Source: Phytohabitans houttuyneae
GTDB taxonomy: Bacteria > Actinomycetota > Actinomycetes > Mycobacteriales > Micromonosporaceae
Assembly: GCF_011764425.1 (NCBI RefSeq)
Contig: NZ_BLPF01000003.1
Span: 1,178,001-1,242,000, forward strand
Reading direction: 5' to 3'
DNA: 64,000 nt
Part shown: piece after piece, positions 7,749 through 15,704 of the stretch
Layout of the letters: each line of letters opens with the position of its first letter
Position numbering within the stretch: the first letter of the stretch is position 1
Position numbers and translations under genes: made by a program
The notes under the pieces: model-generated
Database searches by the model: none
Seen by the model: only the letters and a program-made list of their open reading frames with translations
What the model was told of the DNA's origin: nothing

Positions 7749-8748
7749 TCGGATCCGCGGCCTTGACCGCCTCGGTGAGCTTGTCCAGCTCGGTGGCGAA
7801 GTCGCCGTACGTGTGCAGCCAGAACGCCGGCCACGCGACCACCGCGCCGGCCTTGGCGGCCTTGATCTTGAACCAGGTGGGCTGCTTCTTGCCCCACTCC
7901 GCGTTCGCCGTGGCGGTGAACGAGCGGCCGTCCCACAGGATCAGGTCGGGCTGGTACTTGTCGGCGTTCTCCCAGCTCAGGTTCTCCCAGTACGGGAAGC
8001 CGGGGTCGGGGCTGGCCGGGTTGATCACCTTCAGGCCCCAGCTCTGCAGGTCGAGCAGCTCCGGCGCGTACTCGGGGTTCGCCACGTACACCTTGTCGTC
8101 GGCCGGCGACATCGCCGCGACCGTGAGGTCCGCCTTGCCCGCCACGGCCTGCTTGAACGCGGCCACCGAGTCCTCGAACCGCTTCTTGTTGGCGGCGATC
8201 TCCGGACTGTCCACCTTGGCGCCCAGGCTGGCGGCGAGGTCCTCGTACCCGTCGGCGAGCGCGACGATCGACTTGCCCTGCGAGACACCGACGACGGGAG
8301 CGAGCTCGGCGAGCTTCTTGCTCTTCTCGTCGACGCCTTCCTCCATGCCGCTGTGCGCCTTCTCGGCCGGCCACCAGTCGCCGACGATCAGGTCCGGCCG
8401 CAGCGCCGCCGCCTTCTCCACATCGATCTTGCCCCACTCCTCACCGAGGATCTCGATGCCGGTGAGGTCGAGGTTCTTGAGGTTCGGGTCGGTCTTGACC
8501 GACTCGTCGGCGAAGATGCCGACCGGCTTGATGCCGAAGGACATCAGCGCCGCGGCCTCGCCGGCGTGCGCGATGATCCGCGTCGGGGTCTTGTCGGCCT
8601 TGACGACCTGGCCCGACCCGTCGGTGAACGACCAGGGACCGGCGGGGGCGGCGGCGGCCGAGTCGCCGCCACCGGAGGAGTCGTCGCCACAACCGGCCAG
8701 GACGGCGCTCAGCGCCGCCACGGCCACGACGGTACGCCATGCGCGCAT
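7735..8748 (-). CDS. iron-siderophore ABC transporter substrate-binding lipoprotein
   Basis: A 337-residue lipoprotein: the lipobox LAGC places the modified cysteine at residue 20, so the mature protein is anchored outside the membrane. The body is a class III periplasmic binding fold (TRIIAHAGEAAALMSFGIKPVGIF at the start, LRPDLIVGDWW in the first lobe, WPAFWLHTYGDFATELDKL at the end), typical of binding proteins for iron complexes. It is the first gene of the import operon and carries an iron box about 45 bases upstream of its start, so DmdR/IdeR repression under iron sufficiency is expected. Confidence 0.93.
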   Translation of the reverse strand: MRAWRTVVAVAALSAVLAGCGDDSSGGGDSAAAAPAGPWSFTDGSGQVVKADKTPTRIIAHAGEAAALMSFGIKPVGIFADESVKTDPNLKNLDLTGIEILGEEWGKIDVEKAAALRPDLIVGDWWPAEKAHSGMEEGVDEKSKKLAELAPVVGVSQGKSIVALADGYEDLAASLGAKVDSPEIAANKKRFEDSVAAFKQAVAGKADLTVAAMSPADDKVYVANPEYAPELLDLQSWGLKVINPASPDPGFPYWENLSWENADKYQPDLILWDGRSFTATANAEWGKKQPTWFKIKAAKAGAVVAWPAFWLHTYGDFATELDKLTEAVKAADPNVGA

Positions 8749-8792
8749 GGTGGAAGTTCCGTTCTCGTTGATGGGGGATCCGCGGTGCGGAG

Positions 8793-8811
8793 TTAGGTTA
8801 GGCTAACCAGC
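8793..8811 (-). promoter_or_regulatory. iron box of the siderophore uptake operon
   Basis: TTAGGTTAGGCTAACCAGC matches the DtxR/IdeR/DmdR iron-box consensus (TTAGGTTAGGCTAACCTAA) in all but the last three bases. It lies 45 bases upstream of the binding-protein start codon and should confer iron-dependent repression. Confidence 0.85.
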
Positions 8812-8895
8812 CTGCGGCGGTTCGTCTAGTCCGATGATCAGACTCACCGTCCCCTTGCGACGAGTCGCCGGCCGTGCGCGCTCGGCGATGGCGTG

Positions 8896-9717
8896 TCAGT
8901 CGATGCGGCCGATGGGCTCCCGCTTCTCGGCCTGGAACACGTCCTCGGTGCGGCCGCGCGCCCAGTAGCCGGAGATGGAGATGGCCGTGCGCGGGATCTC
9001 CCGGTCCCGCAGGACCTGGCGGACGGCCTTGACCGACTCGCGTTCACCGTGGACGAAGACCTGCACCGCGCCCGGGTCGGCCGGCCAGTCCGCGCCGTCG
9101 ACGGCGCGCGCCAGGAAGCCGGTGTCGCTCTCGTCGGTGTTGACCAGCCAGTTGAGCGTGACCCGCTCGGGGCACTTGATCGCGAGGATGTCGGACCGGT
9201 CGGCGACCTCGATGTGCGCGACACCGGCCGCGTCCTCGGGCAGCGCCTCCAGGGACGCGGCGATGGCCGGCAGGGCGGACAGGTCGCCGGCGAACACGTG
9301 CCACGCGGTGGCCGGGTCCGGCGCGTACCCACCACCGGGGCCGGCCGCCACGAGCCGGTCGCCGGGCGCGGCCTTCGCCGCCCACACCGCCGCCACGCCG
9401 GTGTCGCCGTGGGTGACGAAGTCGATGGCCAGCCGCCGCGCCGCCCGGTCCACCCACCGGACCGTGTACGTGCGCACGACCGGAAGCTGGTGCGGCGGCA
9501 GGGTGGCCCGCAGCGTGGCGAGGTCGTACGGCGGGGCGAGGCCGAGGTCCGGGTCGACGAAGACCAGCTTGACGTACGCGTCGGTGTGCCCGTTGTCGGC
9601 GAAGTCACCGAGCGAGTCGCCAGTGGCGACCACCCGCACCAGGTGCGGGGTCAGCCACTCGGTCGTCTCGACCGCGAGCACGTGCTGGGTCGGACCTTGC
9701 CGTCGCGGTGCGGTCAT
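8896..9717 (-). CDS. siderophore-interacting protein (ferric-siderophore reductase)
   Basis: A 273-residue flavoprotein of the SIP/ViuB family, which reduces ferric siderophores in the cytoplasm so that iron is released. The FAD-binding part contains VRTYTVRWVD (the RxYT/S flavin motif) and the glycine-rich GDRLVAAGPGGGYAP loop. The C-terminal part shows VFVHGERESVKAVRQVL and the family ending SGYWARGRTEDVFQAEK. GGAGGGG precedes the ATG. A perfect palindromic iron box lies 33 bases upstream. It is transcribed toward the uptake operon but has its own promoter, so both units belong to the same iron regulon. Confidence 0.95.
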   Translation of the reverse strand: MTAPRRQGPTQHVLAVETTEWLTPHLVRVVATGDSLGDFADNGHTDAYVKLVFVDPDLGLAPPYDLATLRATLPPHQLPVVRTYTVRWVDRAARRLAIDFVTHGDTGVAAVWAAKAAPGDRLVAAGPGGGYAPDPATAWHVFAGDLSALPAIAASLEALPEDAAGVAHIEVADRSDILAIKCPERVTLNWLVNTDESDTGFLARAVDGADWPADPGAVQVFVHGERESVKAVRQVLRDREIPRTAISISGYWARGRTEDVFQAEKREPIGRID

Positions 9718-9749
9718 ACCACCGATCCCCTCCGATAGATCTCGCTGGA

Positions 9750-9763
9750 TTAGGCTAGCCTAA
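9750..9763 (-). promoter_or_regulatory. iron box of the siderophore-interacting protein gene
   Basis: The perfect palindrome TTAGGCTAGCCTAA is the core of an actinobacterial iron box. It is placed 33 bases upstream of the SIP start codon, and may also affect the forward-strand TetR gene that begins about 160 bases further on. Confidence 0.85.
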
Positions 9764-9921
9764 CTTGCCGTCAAGCCCCCTAGCGGGTGGCCGATAGCCG
9801 ACAAAAGGCGTACGCCTCCCCAGTTTGATTGCCGCCGCCTTGGCACGGTGCGAGGATTTCGTCTTCGTATGAACGGTTGGCACGGGTTCTCGCGCGGGTG
9901 CGGCGACCGGCGGAAGGGGCG

Positions 9922-10587
9922 GTGTTGGGCTGGAACTCCGGACCGTGGAACGGCGACGCCGGTCAGCCCGCGATCGACCGGCGGGTGCGGCAGCGTGAGG
10001 CATTCTTCGCGGCGGGGCTCGCCCTGTTCGGGCGGGACGGGTTCGCACTGACCTCTGTGGAGCGTCTGTGCGTGGAGGCCGGCGCGACACCGCGCGACTT
10101 CTACCGCGAGTTTCCGGACACCGAGGGGCTGCTGATCGCGGTACACGACCGGATCACCACCGAGGCGATGCGCGCGATGTCCGCGGCCCTGGCGGAGACC
10201 TCGCCCGAGCCGCTGGAGACGAGGATCGGCGCCGCCGTGCGGGCGTACCTGGGGGTGACCGCACGCGACCCGGCCCGGGCCCGGGTGGCGTACGTCGAGG
10301 TGCTCGGCGCCGGCCCGACGATGGAGCTGCACCGCCAGGCGTGGCGGGAACGCTTCATCGACCTGTTCACCGCCGAGGTCGAGCGGGCCGTGGCCCGGGG
10401 CGAGGCGGAGAGCCGCGACTACCGGATGACCGCGATGGCCGTCGTCGGCACGGTCAACGAGCTGGCGTACCAGTGGGCCCGCCGCGCCGACCGCCCGCCG
10501 GCCGACCAGATCATGGGCGAGGTCGTAAGGCTGATCGTGGCCGCCCTCAACGGCCGCCCGCACCAGACCCGCGACGCCGGCACCTGA
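9922..10587 (+). CDS. TetR/AcrR family transcriptional regulator
   Basis: A 221-residue regulator. The N-terminal TetR helix-turn-helix is visible as QREAFFAAGLALFGRDGFALTSVERLCVEAGATPRDFYREFPDTEGLL, followed by an all-helical ligand-binding part with a TetR_C-like pattern (VRAYLGVTARDPARARVAYVEVLG). The GTG was chosen because GGAAGGGG precedes it, although the spacing is short; the open frame extends to an ATG at 9829 with no better signal. It is convergent with the SufR-like gene, only six bases apart. The neighbouring iron genes may or may not be its targets; the ligand is unknown. Confidence 0.85.
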   Translation: MLGWNSGPWNGDAGQPAIDRRVRQREAFFAAGLALFGRDGFALTSVERLCVEAGATPRDFYREFPDTEGLLIAVHDRITTEAMRAMSAALAETSPEPLETRIGAAVRAYLGVTARDPARARVAYVEVLGAGPTMELHRQAWRERFIDLFTAEVERAVARGEAESRDYRMTAMAVVGTVNELAYQWARRADRPPADQIMGEVVRLIVAALNGRPHQTRDAGT

Positions 10588-10593
10588 CCGCCC

Positions 10594-11280
10594 CTAGCGC
10601 GGGCGGGCCCTGGTGATCGCCACGCAGCAGCGGCCCGGAGCCGGCGCCAGGTGGGCGCGCAGGTCCTTCGCGGGCAGCGCGTCGAGCAGGCCGCCGACCA
10701 GGTCGAGGTTCATCCCGCAGACCAGCGCGGTGTACCGCTCGGCGAGCTGGTGGAACGGGCAGTTGCTCAGCTCCACCCCGTCGTCGGTGACGCGCGGTTC
10801 GAAGCCGGCGCCGGACAGGGCCTCGGCGACCGCGGTGAGGCCGTCGCCGTCGCGTGGCGGGTGGGCCAGCTCGCGGCCCGCCGCCCTGGCCGCGCTCGTC
10901 AGCGCGCCGTCCACGGAGGTGCCGGTCCGTCCGGCCGTGGTGATGGCCTCGGCCATGATGTGGCCGGCCAGGTCGTAGCGGCGCTCGGGCAGGCTCACGG
11001 CCAGCTGGCCGGCGGCGCGGCGGTAGAGCTTGGCCGGGCGGCCGGCGCCGGGGCCGCCGCGCCCGGGTGGCCGCCGGTACTCGGCCTCCAGCAGGCCGTC
11101 CTCGACCAGCTTGTCCAGGTGGAACTTGGCCAGGTGGTGGGCGACGCCGACGCCGGCCGCGGCGCGTTCGCGGCTGACCGGCTCGGGCTGGGCGACGACG
11201 TAGCGGTAAAGCGTGCGGCGGACCGGTTCACCGAGCGCCGCGAGGCGGCTCAGGGCGGCGTCGAAGTCGTCCTGGCTCAT
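10594..11280 (-). CDS. SufR-like winged-helix regulator with a cysteine motif
   Basis: A 228-residue regulator of the COG2345 type. The N-terminal winged helix reads ALGEPVRRTLYRYVVAQPEPVSRERAAAGVGVAHHLAKFHLDKLVEDGLL. The C-terminal half keeps the cysteine pattern of SufR-type proteins: NCPFHQLAERYTALVCGMN and then PGRCCVAI, which in the family can hold an iron-sulfur cluster. A start three codons upstream (11289) is equally possible; neither has a clear ribosome binding site. It is divergent from the truncated ferredoxin reductase at 11368, a likely former target. No suf operon is in the window, so iron-sulfur sensing is an inference. Confidence 0.85.
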   Translation of the reverse strand: MSQDDFDAALSRLAALGEPVRRTLYRYVVAQPEPVSRERAAAGVGVAHHLAKFHLDKLVEDGLLEAEYRRPPGRGGPGAGRPAKLYRRAAGQLAVSLPERRYDLAGHIMAEAITTAGRTGTSVDGALTSAARAAGRELAHPPRDGDGLTAVAEALSGAGFEPRVTDDGVELSNCPFHQLAERYTALVCGMNLDLVGGLLDALPAKDLRAHLAPAPGRCCVAITRARPR

Positions 11281-11367
11281 CCGCCGCATTCTAACGGACG
11301 CGCTTCTTGACGAAAGAGAACCGGCCGCTCTAACGTCGACTCCGATGTCCGATACAGGGAGCCGCGC

Positions 11368-11583
11368 ATGACCGCCGACGGAGCGTACGTGATCGTGGGT
11401 GCCGGCCAGGCCGGTGCGATGGCCGCGCAGACCCTGCGTGAGGAGGGCTTCGGCGGCGGGATCGTCCTCGTCGGGCAGGAGGACGACCGGCCGTACGAGG
11501 CGCTGATCCGGTCCGGCAAGCCGGTCGACGCGGACCGCCTCGCCGACCCCGAGGTGCCGTTGGAGTCGCTCGTCGACCGGTAG
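11368..11583 (+). pseudogene. FAD-dependent ferredoxin reductase collapsed to its two ends
   Basis: The 71-residue frame joins the extreme N-terminus of a ferredoxin/rubredoxin reductase (YVIVGAGQAGAMAAQTLREE, the FAD dinucleotide motif, then IVLVGQEDDRPYE) directly to what looks like its extreme C-terminus (ALIRSGKPVDADRLADPEVPLESL). The family is normally about 400 residues, so roughly 330 residues including the NAD-binding domain are missing, in frame, after residue 44. The product cannot be a working reductase. A short functional peptide is possible but unlikely. It is divergent from the SufR-like regulator, which fits an old regulator-target pair. Confidence 0.75.
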
Positions 11584-11876
11584 CGCGCTGCCCGGGCGGC
11601 GAGGCGTCCGGTGCAGCGGTCGAACCCCCGTGGTGCGCGACCCGGGCCTACGGCCGGCGGCGGAGTGGGGCCGCCGCCCGGCCGGGCCTGCCCGCGGGGG
11701 GTCACCGCCGCCGGCGGGGCTCTGGAGCTGGGCGCACCGCTGCGCCCAGCTCCGGATCTCTGTGCGCCGCCGCCCCGCCCGACGCGCGGCTCCGCCGCTG
11801 CTCCACCGCGCGCCGCTCCGCCCCGCCGCAACGCTCACCCGCCGCGGGCCGCTCCGCCACCACGCCATGGGTGATC
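11584..11876. other. non-coding GC-rich spacer with strong hairpin
   Basis: No frame has convincing codon use. The stretch is extremely GC-rich with many CCG and CGC runs. Its main structure is a perfect 13-bp stem (11724-11736 with 11741-11753, four-base loop), followed by GGATCTCTGTG, which may terminate transcripts coming from 11368. Confidence 0.5.
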
Positions 11877-11907
11877 TTGACATGCGGTCTTCGTACACCC
11901 GTACGAT
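11877..11907 (+). promoter_or_regulatory. promoter of the 104-residue gene
   Basis: TTGACA (11877-11882) and TACGAT (11902-11907) form a -35/-10 pair with a 19-base spacer. The -10 box ends six bases before the ATG at 11914, so the transcript is probably leaderless. Confidence 0.5.
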
Positions 11908-11913
11908 GCGGCG

Positions 11914-12228
11914 ATGCGCCTGCCCTACTACGTCGAACACGCCTACCTCGTGGACCGCGGGATCCCGGACGACCAGGACGCGCCGGTGCTCGTGGCGGTG
12001 GAGCTGCTGGGGGAGAGCGCCCCGCCGTTCGCGTGGGAGCTGCGGCTGCGGGAAGGGCCGGGCATCCCCGGCCGCGGTGCGGGTGGGCTGCGCAGCGCGG
12101 TCGGGCGGTACGACAGTGAGGTCGAGGCGCGGGCGGCGTTGCGGCGGGTGTACGAGGCGTACCGGCGGATGGGGAAGTGGCGGGTGAACCGGCCGGAGCC
12201 GCCGCCCACCGCGGGTCAGTCGCGGTAG
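11914..12228 (+). CDS. hypothetical protein
   Basis: A 104-residue protein with no recognised domain. It is rich in Glu, Arg and aromatic residues (YYVEHAYLVDRGIPDDQD at the start, AALRRVYEAYRRMGKWRVNRPE near the end) and has no signal peptide or membrane segment. GC-rich third positions and a well-placed promoter support expression. Its last 13 bases overlap the 3' end of the convergent solute-binding gene. Confidence 0.6.
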   Translation: MRLPYYVEHAYLVDRGIPDDQDAPVLVAVELLGESAPPFAWELRLREGPGIPGRGAGGLRSAVGRYDSEVEARAALRRVYEAYRRMGKWRVNRPEPPPTAGQSR

Positions 12229-13172
12229 CGGGCCACGGGCGGTGCGGGGGTGGTGCCGAGGCCGGAGAGCCATCGCTGGTGCAGGGCGCGCCAGGTGCCG
12301 TCCAGGCGGACGCGTTCGAGCACCCGGTTGACGAAGCGGACCAGGTCGGTGGCGGCCGGTGCGGTGGCCACGCCGTAGGGCTGGGGCTTGAGCGGCGGGC
12401 CGACCACCTCCGTCGTCGGGTCCTGCGCGGCCAGCCCGACGAGCAGTACGTCCGACGTGGACACCGCGGCGATCTGGTGCTGCTGGAGCAGCACCAGGCA
12501 GTCGATCACCTCGGTGGTGGCGACCGGGATGACGCCGGGGTAGTCGGCCAGGTTGCGGATCGACGTGCTGCCGGCCGCGGCGCAGACCTTCTTCCCGGCG
12601 AGGTCGTCCATGCCGTCGATGCCGGAGCCGGCCGGCACGAGCAGGCGCTGGGCGGCGCCGTAGTACTCGGTCGAGAACGCCACCTGCCGCCAGTCCCGGC
12701 AGGTCATCGTCATGGTGCGGGCGACCAGGTCGACCTTGCCGCCGGTGAGGCTGGGCACGCGGTCGGCGGCGCCCATCGCCACGAACCGGACCTTGTCGCG
12801 GCTGCCCAGCAGGTCGAGGGCGATCTCCCGGACCAGGTCGATCTCGAAGCCGGCGAGCTCGCCGGTGTCCGGGTGGCGGAAGCCGAGCTGGTACGCGTTC
12901 TGGCTGACGCCCGCGACGAGCAGGCCGCGCGCCCTGATCCTGGCCAGCGCCGGCCCGTCGAGCGTGGCGGACGGGCGCAGGCTCCGCCTCGGGTCGCAGG
13001 TCTCGCCGGACTCCTCGGCCGCCGGCGGCGGGGCCGGGTCCTGCACACCGACCGGGCGGGGTGCCTGCGCGGCGGCCGGCGGGTCGGCGACGGCCGGCGG
13101 CGAGGTGCCGCAGCCCGCGGCAAGCAGCAGCACGGCGGCGAGCGCCCCCGCGGTCCTCTTCACCACGCGCAC
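12216..13172 (-). CDS. solute-binding lipoprotein (SBP family 3, amino-acid type)
   Basis: The product, about 318 residues, is a lipoprotein with lipobox LLLAAGC close to the N-terminus and then a Pro/Ala-rich linker. The rest is a bacterial extracellular solute-binding family 3 domain as in GlnH: RGLLVAGVSQNAYQLGFRHPDTGELAGFEIDLVREIA, then GGKVDLVARTMTMTCRDWRQVAFSTEYY and GKKVCAAAGSTSIRNL. GlnH-like proteins bind glutamate, glutamine or related amino acids. Several GTG codons cluster at the start (13172, 13166, 13163); the first is given, and none has a clear ribosome binding site. No permease or ATPase lies beside it, so it is an orphan binding protein or a sensor component. Confidence 0.88.
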   Translation of the reverse strand: MRVVKRTAGALAAVLLLAAGCGTSPPAVADPPAAAQAPRPVGVQDPAPPPAAEESGETCDPRRSLRPSATLDGPALARIRARGLLVAGVSQNAYQLGFRHPDTGELAGFEIDLVREIALDLLGSRDKVRFVAMGAADRVPSLTGGKVDLVARTMTMTCRDWRQVAFSTEYYGAAQRLLVPAGSGIDGMDDLAGKKVCAAAGSTSIRNLADYPGVIPVATTEVIDCLVLLQQHQIAAVSTSDVLLVGLAAQDPTTEVVGPPLKPQPYGVATAPAATDLVRFVNRVLERVRLDGTWRALHQRWLSGLGTTPAPPVARYRD

Positions 13173-13230
13173 GGTAGCGGTATCCGTCAACGGCGGGTCA
13201 ACAATGCAACAAACCTGCAAACACCAGCGC

Positions 13231-13260
13231 TTGCCACAGGGGAAACCGCTTTCCTACGAT
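13231..13260 (+). promoter_or_regulatory. PL1 promoter with an embedded LacI-type operator
   Basis: TTGCCA (13231-13236) and TACGAT (13255-13260) are plausible -35 and -10 boxes. Between them lies GGAAACCGCTTTCC (13241-13254), a near-perfect palindrome of the LacI-family class. Its first 13 bases recur exactly, inverted, upstream of the PL3 lyase at 53196-53208. A repressor bound here would block the promoter. The distance to the PL1 start codon (about 180 bases) implies a long leader. Confidence 0.6.
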
Positions 13261-13437
13261 GGCCTTCCATTGATGTTGAGCTTTGGGGCCGGGCCAGGGT
13301 TCAGCGCGCCGGCGCGAGCGCCGGCCACTTCCGTGCGCGCCTGACGGCCCCACGCCACCGCGCCCTCAGCGACGGGTCGGCGGCCGCTCCCGGCGGGCCG
13401 CCACGCGACATCCGAAGACGAAAGGTCAAGACGAGCG

Positions 13438-15015
13438 ATGAAACGACCAGTCGCACTGCGACTCTATGCGGCGCTCGGCGCGGCGGCCCTCGCGGCCGCG
13501 GCCGGCGTCGTCCTGTCGATACCCGAGGCGTCGGCCGCGACCGGCGGCGTCACCGGCTTCGCCACCCAGAACGGCGGGACCACCGGCGGCGCGGGCGGGC
13601 AGACGGTGCAGGCCAGCACGGGCACCGCGATCCACACCGCGCTGTGCACCCGGGCCAGCAGCAGCACGCCGATCATCATCCAGGTCTCCGGGACGATCAA
13701 CCACGGCAACACCACGAAGGTGTCGGGCGACAGCTGCAACACCGCCGCCGACAAGATCGAGCTCAAGGAGATCAGCAACGTCACGATCATCGGGGTCGGC
13801 GGCGGCGCGGTCTTCGACCAGCTGGGCATCCACATCCGTGACTCCAGCAACATCATCATCCAGAACGTGACCGTGCGGAACGTCAAGAAGTCCGGCTCGC
13901 CCCTGTCCAACGGCGGCGACGCGATCGGCATGGAGAGCACCGTCCGCAACATCTGGGTCGACCACGTGACGCTGGAGGCCTCGGGCGGCGAGGCGGAGGG
14001 CTTCGACGGCCTGTTCGACATGAAGGACAACACGCAGTACGTGACGCTGTCCTACAGCATCCTGCGCAACTCCGGCCGGGGCGGCCTCATCGGCTCCAGC
14101 GAGAGCGACACCTCGAACGGGTTCGTCACGTTCCACCACAACCTGTACGAGAACATCGACTCCCGCACGCCCCTGCTGCGCGGCGGCATCGCGCACATCT
14201 ACAACAACAGCTACGTCAGCCTGCACGAGTCCGGCATCAACTCGCGGGCCGGCGCGCGCGCCAAGGTGGACAACAACTACTTCCGGAACTCCAAGGACGT
14301 CCTCGGCACCTTCTACACCGACCAGGCCGGCTACTGGCAGGTCAGCGGCAACATCTTCGACAACGTGACCTGGTCCAGCCCGGGCGAGGACACCAACCCG
14401 GCCGGCCCGAACGTGCAGTCCAACACGAGTGTCAGCATCCCGTACGCGTACACCCTGGACGGTGCCAGCTGCGTGCCGAACATCGTGAGCCAGACGGCCG
14501 GCGCCAACAAGGGACTGCAGGTCTCCAACGGCAACTGCGTGCCGCAGACCCCGACCACGACGCCGCCCACCGGCTCTTCGCCGACGCCCACCCGGACCGC
14601 CTCGCCGAACCCGACCACGCCGGCCCCGACCACGCCCGCGCCGCCGAGCGGCACGAACCTCAGCATCGGCGCCGGCGCGGACGGCTCCAGCAAGGCGAGC
14701 GGCACGAGCTACGGCAACGTGCGCGACGGTGACATGAACACCTACTGGTCCCCGGCCGGCTCCACCGGCTCCATCTCCATCAAGTGGGGTTCGGCGACGT
14801 CGGTGTCCCGCATCAACATCCGCGAGCACTCGGGCGCCGCGGGCGCCATCGGCTCGTGGCGGATCGTCAACGCCGACAACGGCGCGGTCCTGCGGACCGG
14901 CAGCGGCGCGGGCAGCTTCACGTTCGCCCAGACCTCGCTCAAGAAGATCACGTTCGAGATCACCAGCGCGAACGGCACACCGCGGGTCGCCGAGTACGAG
15001 ACCTACGCCTCGTAG
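13438..15015 (+). CDS. secreted PL1 pectate lyase with C-terminal discoidin-like module
   Basis: A 525-residue secreted pectate lyase. A signal peptide ends around residue 34 (IPEASAA). The beta-helix of polysaccharide lyase family 1 follows, with NVTIIGVGGGAVFDQLGIHI, the conserved IWVDHVTLE (WxDH motif), FDGLFDMKDNTQYVTLSYS with calcium-binding aspartates, and DSRTPLLRGG, whose arginine is catalytic in the family. A Thr/Pro/Ser linker runs to about residue 404. Residues 405-525 form an F5/8 type C (discoidin, CBM32-like) module, a probable carbohydrate-binding domain. The ATG is preceded by an AAAGGT-type site. A terminator follows. It should cleave polygalacturonate outside the cell. Confidence 0.94.
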   Translation: MKRPVALRLYAALGAAALAAAAGVVLSIPEASAATGGVTGFATQNGGTTGGAGGQTVQASTGTAIHTALCTRASSSTPIIIQVSGTINHGNTTKVSGDSCNTAADKIELKEISNVTIIGVGGGAVFDQLGIHIRDSSNIIIQNVTVRNVKKSGSPLSNGGDAIGMESTVRNIWVDHVTLEASGGEAEGFDGLFDMKDNTQYVTLSYSILRNSGRGGLIGSSESDTSNGFVTFHHNLYENIDSRTPLLRGGIAHIYNNSYVSLHESGINSRAGARAKVDNNYFRNSKDVLGTFYTDQAGYWQVSGNIFDNVTWSSPGEDTNPAGPNVQSNTSVSIPYAYTLDGASCVPNIVSQTAGANKGLQVSNGNCVPQTPTTTPPTGSSPTPTRTASPNPTTPAPTTPAPPSGTNLSIGAGADGSSKASGTSYGNVRDGDMNTYWSPAGSTGSISIKWGSATSVSRINIREHSGAAGAIGSWRIVNADNGAVLRTGSGAGSFTFAQTSLKKITFEITSANGTPRVAEYETYAS

Positions 15016-15029
15016 CGGCGCCCCTCCGT

Positions 15030-15061
15030 CCGGGTCCGTCCACACCGGTGGGCGGACCCGG
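15030..15061 (+). terminator. terminator of the PL1 gene
   Basis: A 14-base arm (15030-15043) pairs with 15048-15061 with one mismatch around a four-base loop, 15 bases after the stop codon. Confidence 0.7.
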
Positions 15062-15222
15062 CCCTGGTTTGGGGCTGAGCTGGCCCACCACGCGGCGTGA
15101 GGCCGCGGGAACGCACCCCAAGAAAACGCTCCACGTTTCCCCGGGGCCCGCGCGACGGTCCGGACCACGGCGGACGCCGCGGTAGCCCGCTGTCTCAGGG
15201 GGTTGGGCCCGACCGCGCGGAT

Positions 15223-15597
15223 TCAGTCCGCCACGGCGACCGGCGTCTTCTGGCTGAACGCGCACAGCCACCTGCCGCCGACCCGCACGTAGACCTCGCT
15301 GAGCCACTCGTCCGCCGTGTACGGCACGCCGTCCCACGTGCCGGAACTCGCCTTGCGGGCGGTGACGACGACGGCGTCGCCGGCCCGCGCGACCCGGTCG
15401 GCGCCCACCTGCTCCATCGTGTGGTGCACCAGGCGGCCGGACGCGATCCTGCCGATGATGTCCGACTTCGGGGTCGCGCCGTCCGGTCCGACGTACACCC
15501 AGTCGTCGGTCATGTCGGCGGCGACCAGCGCCGCGTCGTTGCCCACCAGCACGGCGTCCCGCTTCGCGGAGAACGCCCGCACCTCGTCCTCGACCAT
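15223..15597 (-). CDS. SnoaL-like / DUF4440 nuclear transport factor 2 family protein
   Basis: A 124-residue protein with the NTF2-like cone fold. The pattern VRAFSAKRDAVLVGNDAALVAADMTDDWVYVGPDGATPKSDIIGRI, then WLSEVYVRVGGRWLCAFSQKTPV at the end, is typical of DUF4440/SnoaL_3 proteins. These include small ligand-binding proteins and isomerases, but most members are uncharacterised. It is divergent from the short-chain dehydrogenase at 15705. No catalytic residues can be assigned. Confidence 0.85.
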   Translation of the reverse strand: MVEDEVRAFSAKRDAVLVGNDAALVAADMTDDWVYVGPDGATPKSDIIGRIASGRLVHHTMEQVGADRVARAGDAVVVTARKASSGTWDGVPYTADEWLSEVYVRVGGRWLCAFSQKTPVAVAD

Positions 15598-15704
15598 GAT
15601 CTGCCCCCGTCCGTCGCGGCCGACTCAAGCACGGCCCGCCGGCGGCGGTCAACCGCGTTCGGGCAGTGGGTTTGGCACCCCTGGTTCGCGGAAAAGGATC
15701 GGAT

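Noticed and set aside
5637-7766. 709-codon plus-strand frame opposite the permeases
   Set aside because: Composition is His/Gly/Arg/Gln-rich with no domain, the typical antisense pattern of a membrane-protein gene.
11277-11831. 184-codon minus-strand frame between the SufR-like gene and the 104-residue gene
   Set aside because: It is Arg/Gly/Ala/Pro-rich, covers the divergent promoter and the collapsed reductase gene, and has no recognisable motif.
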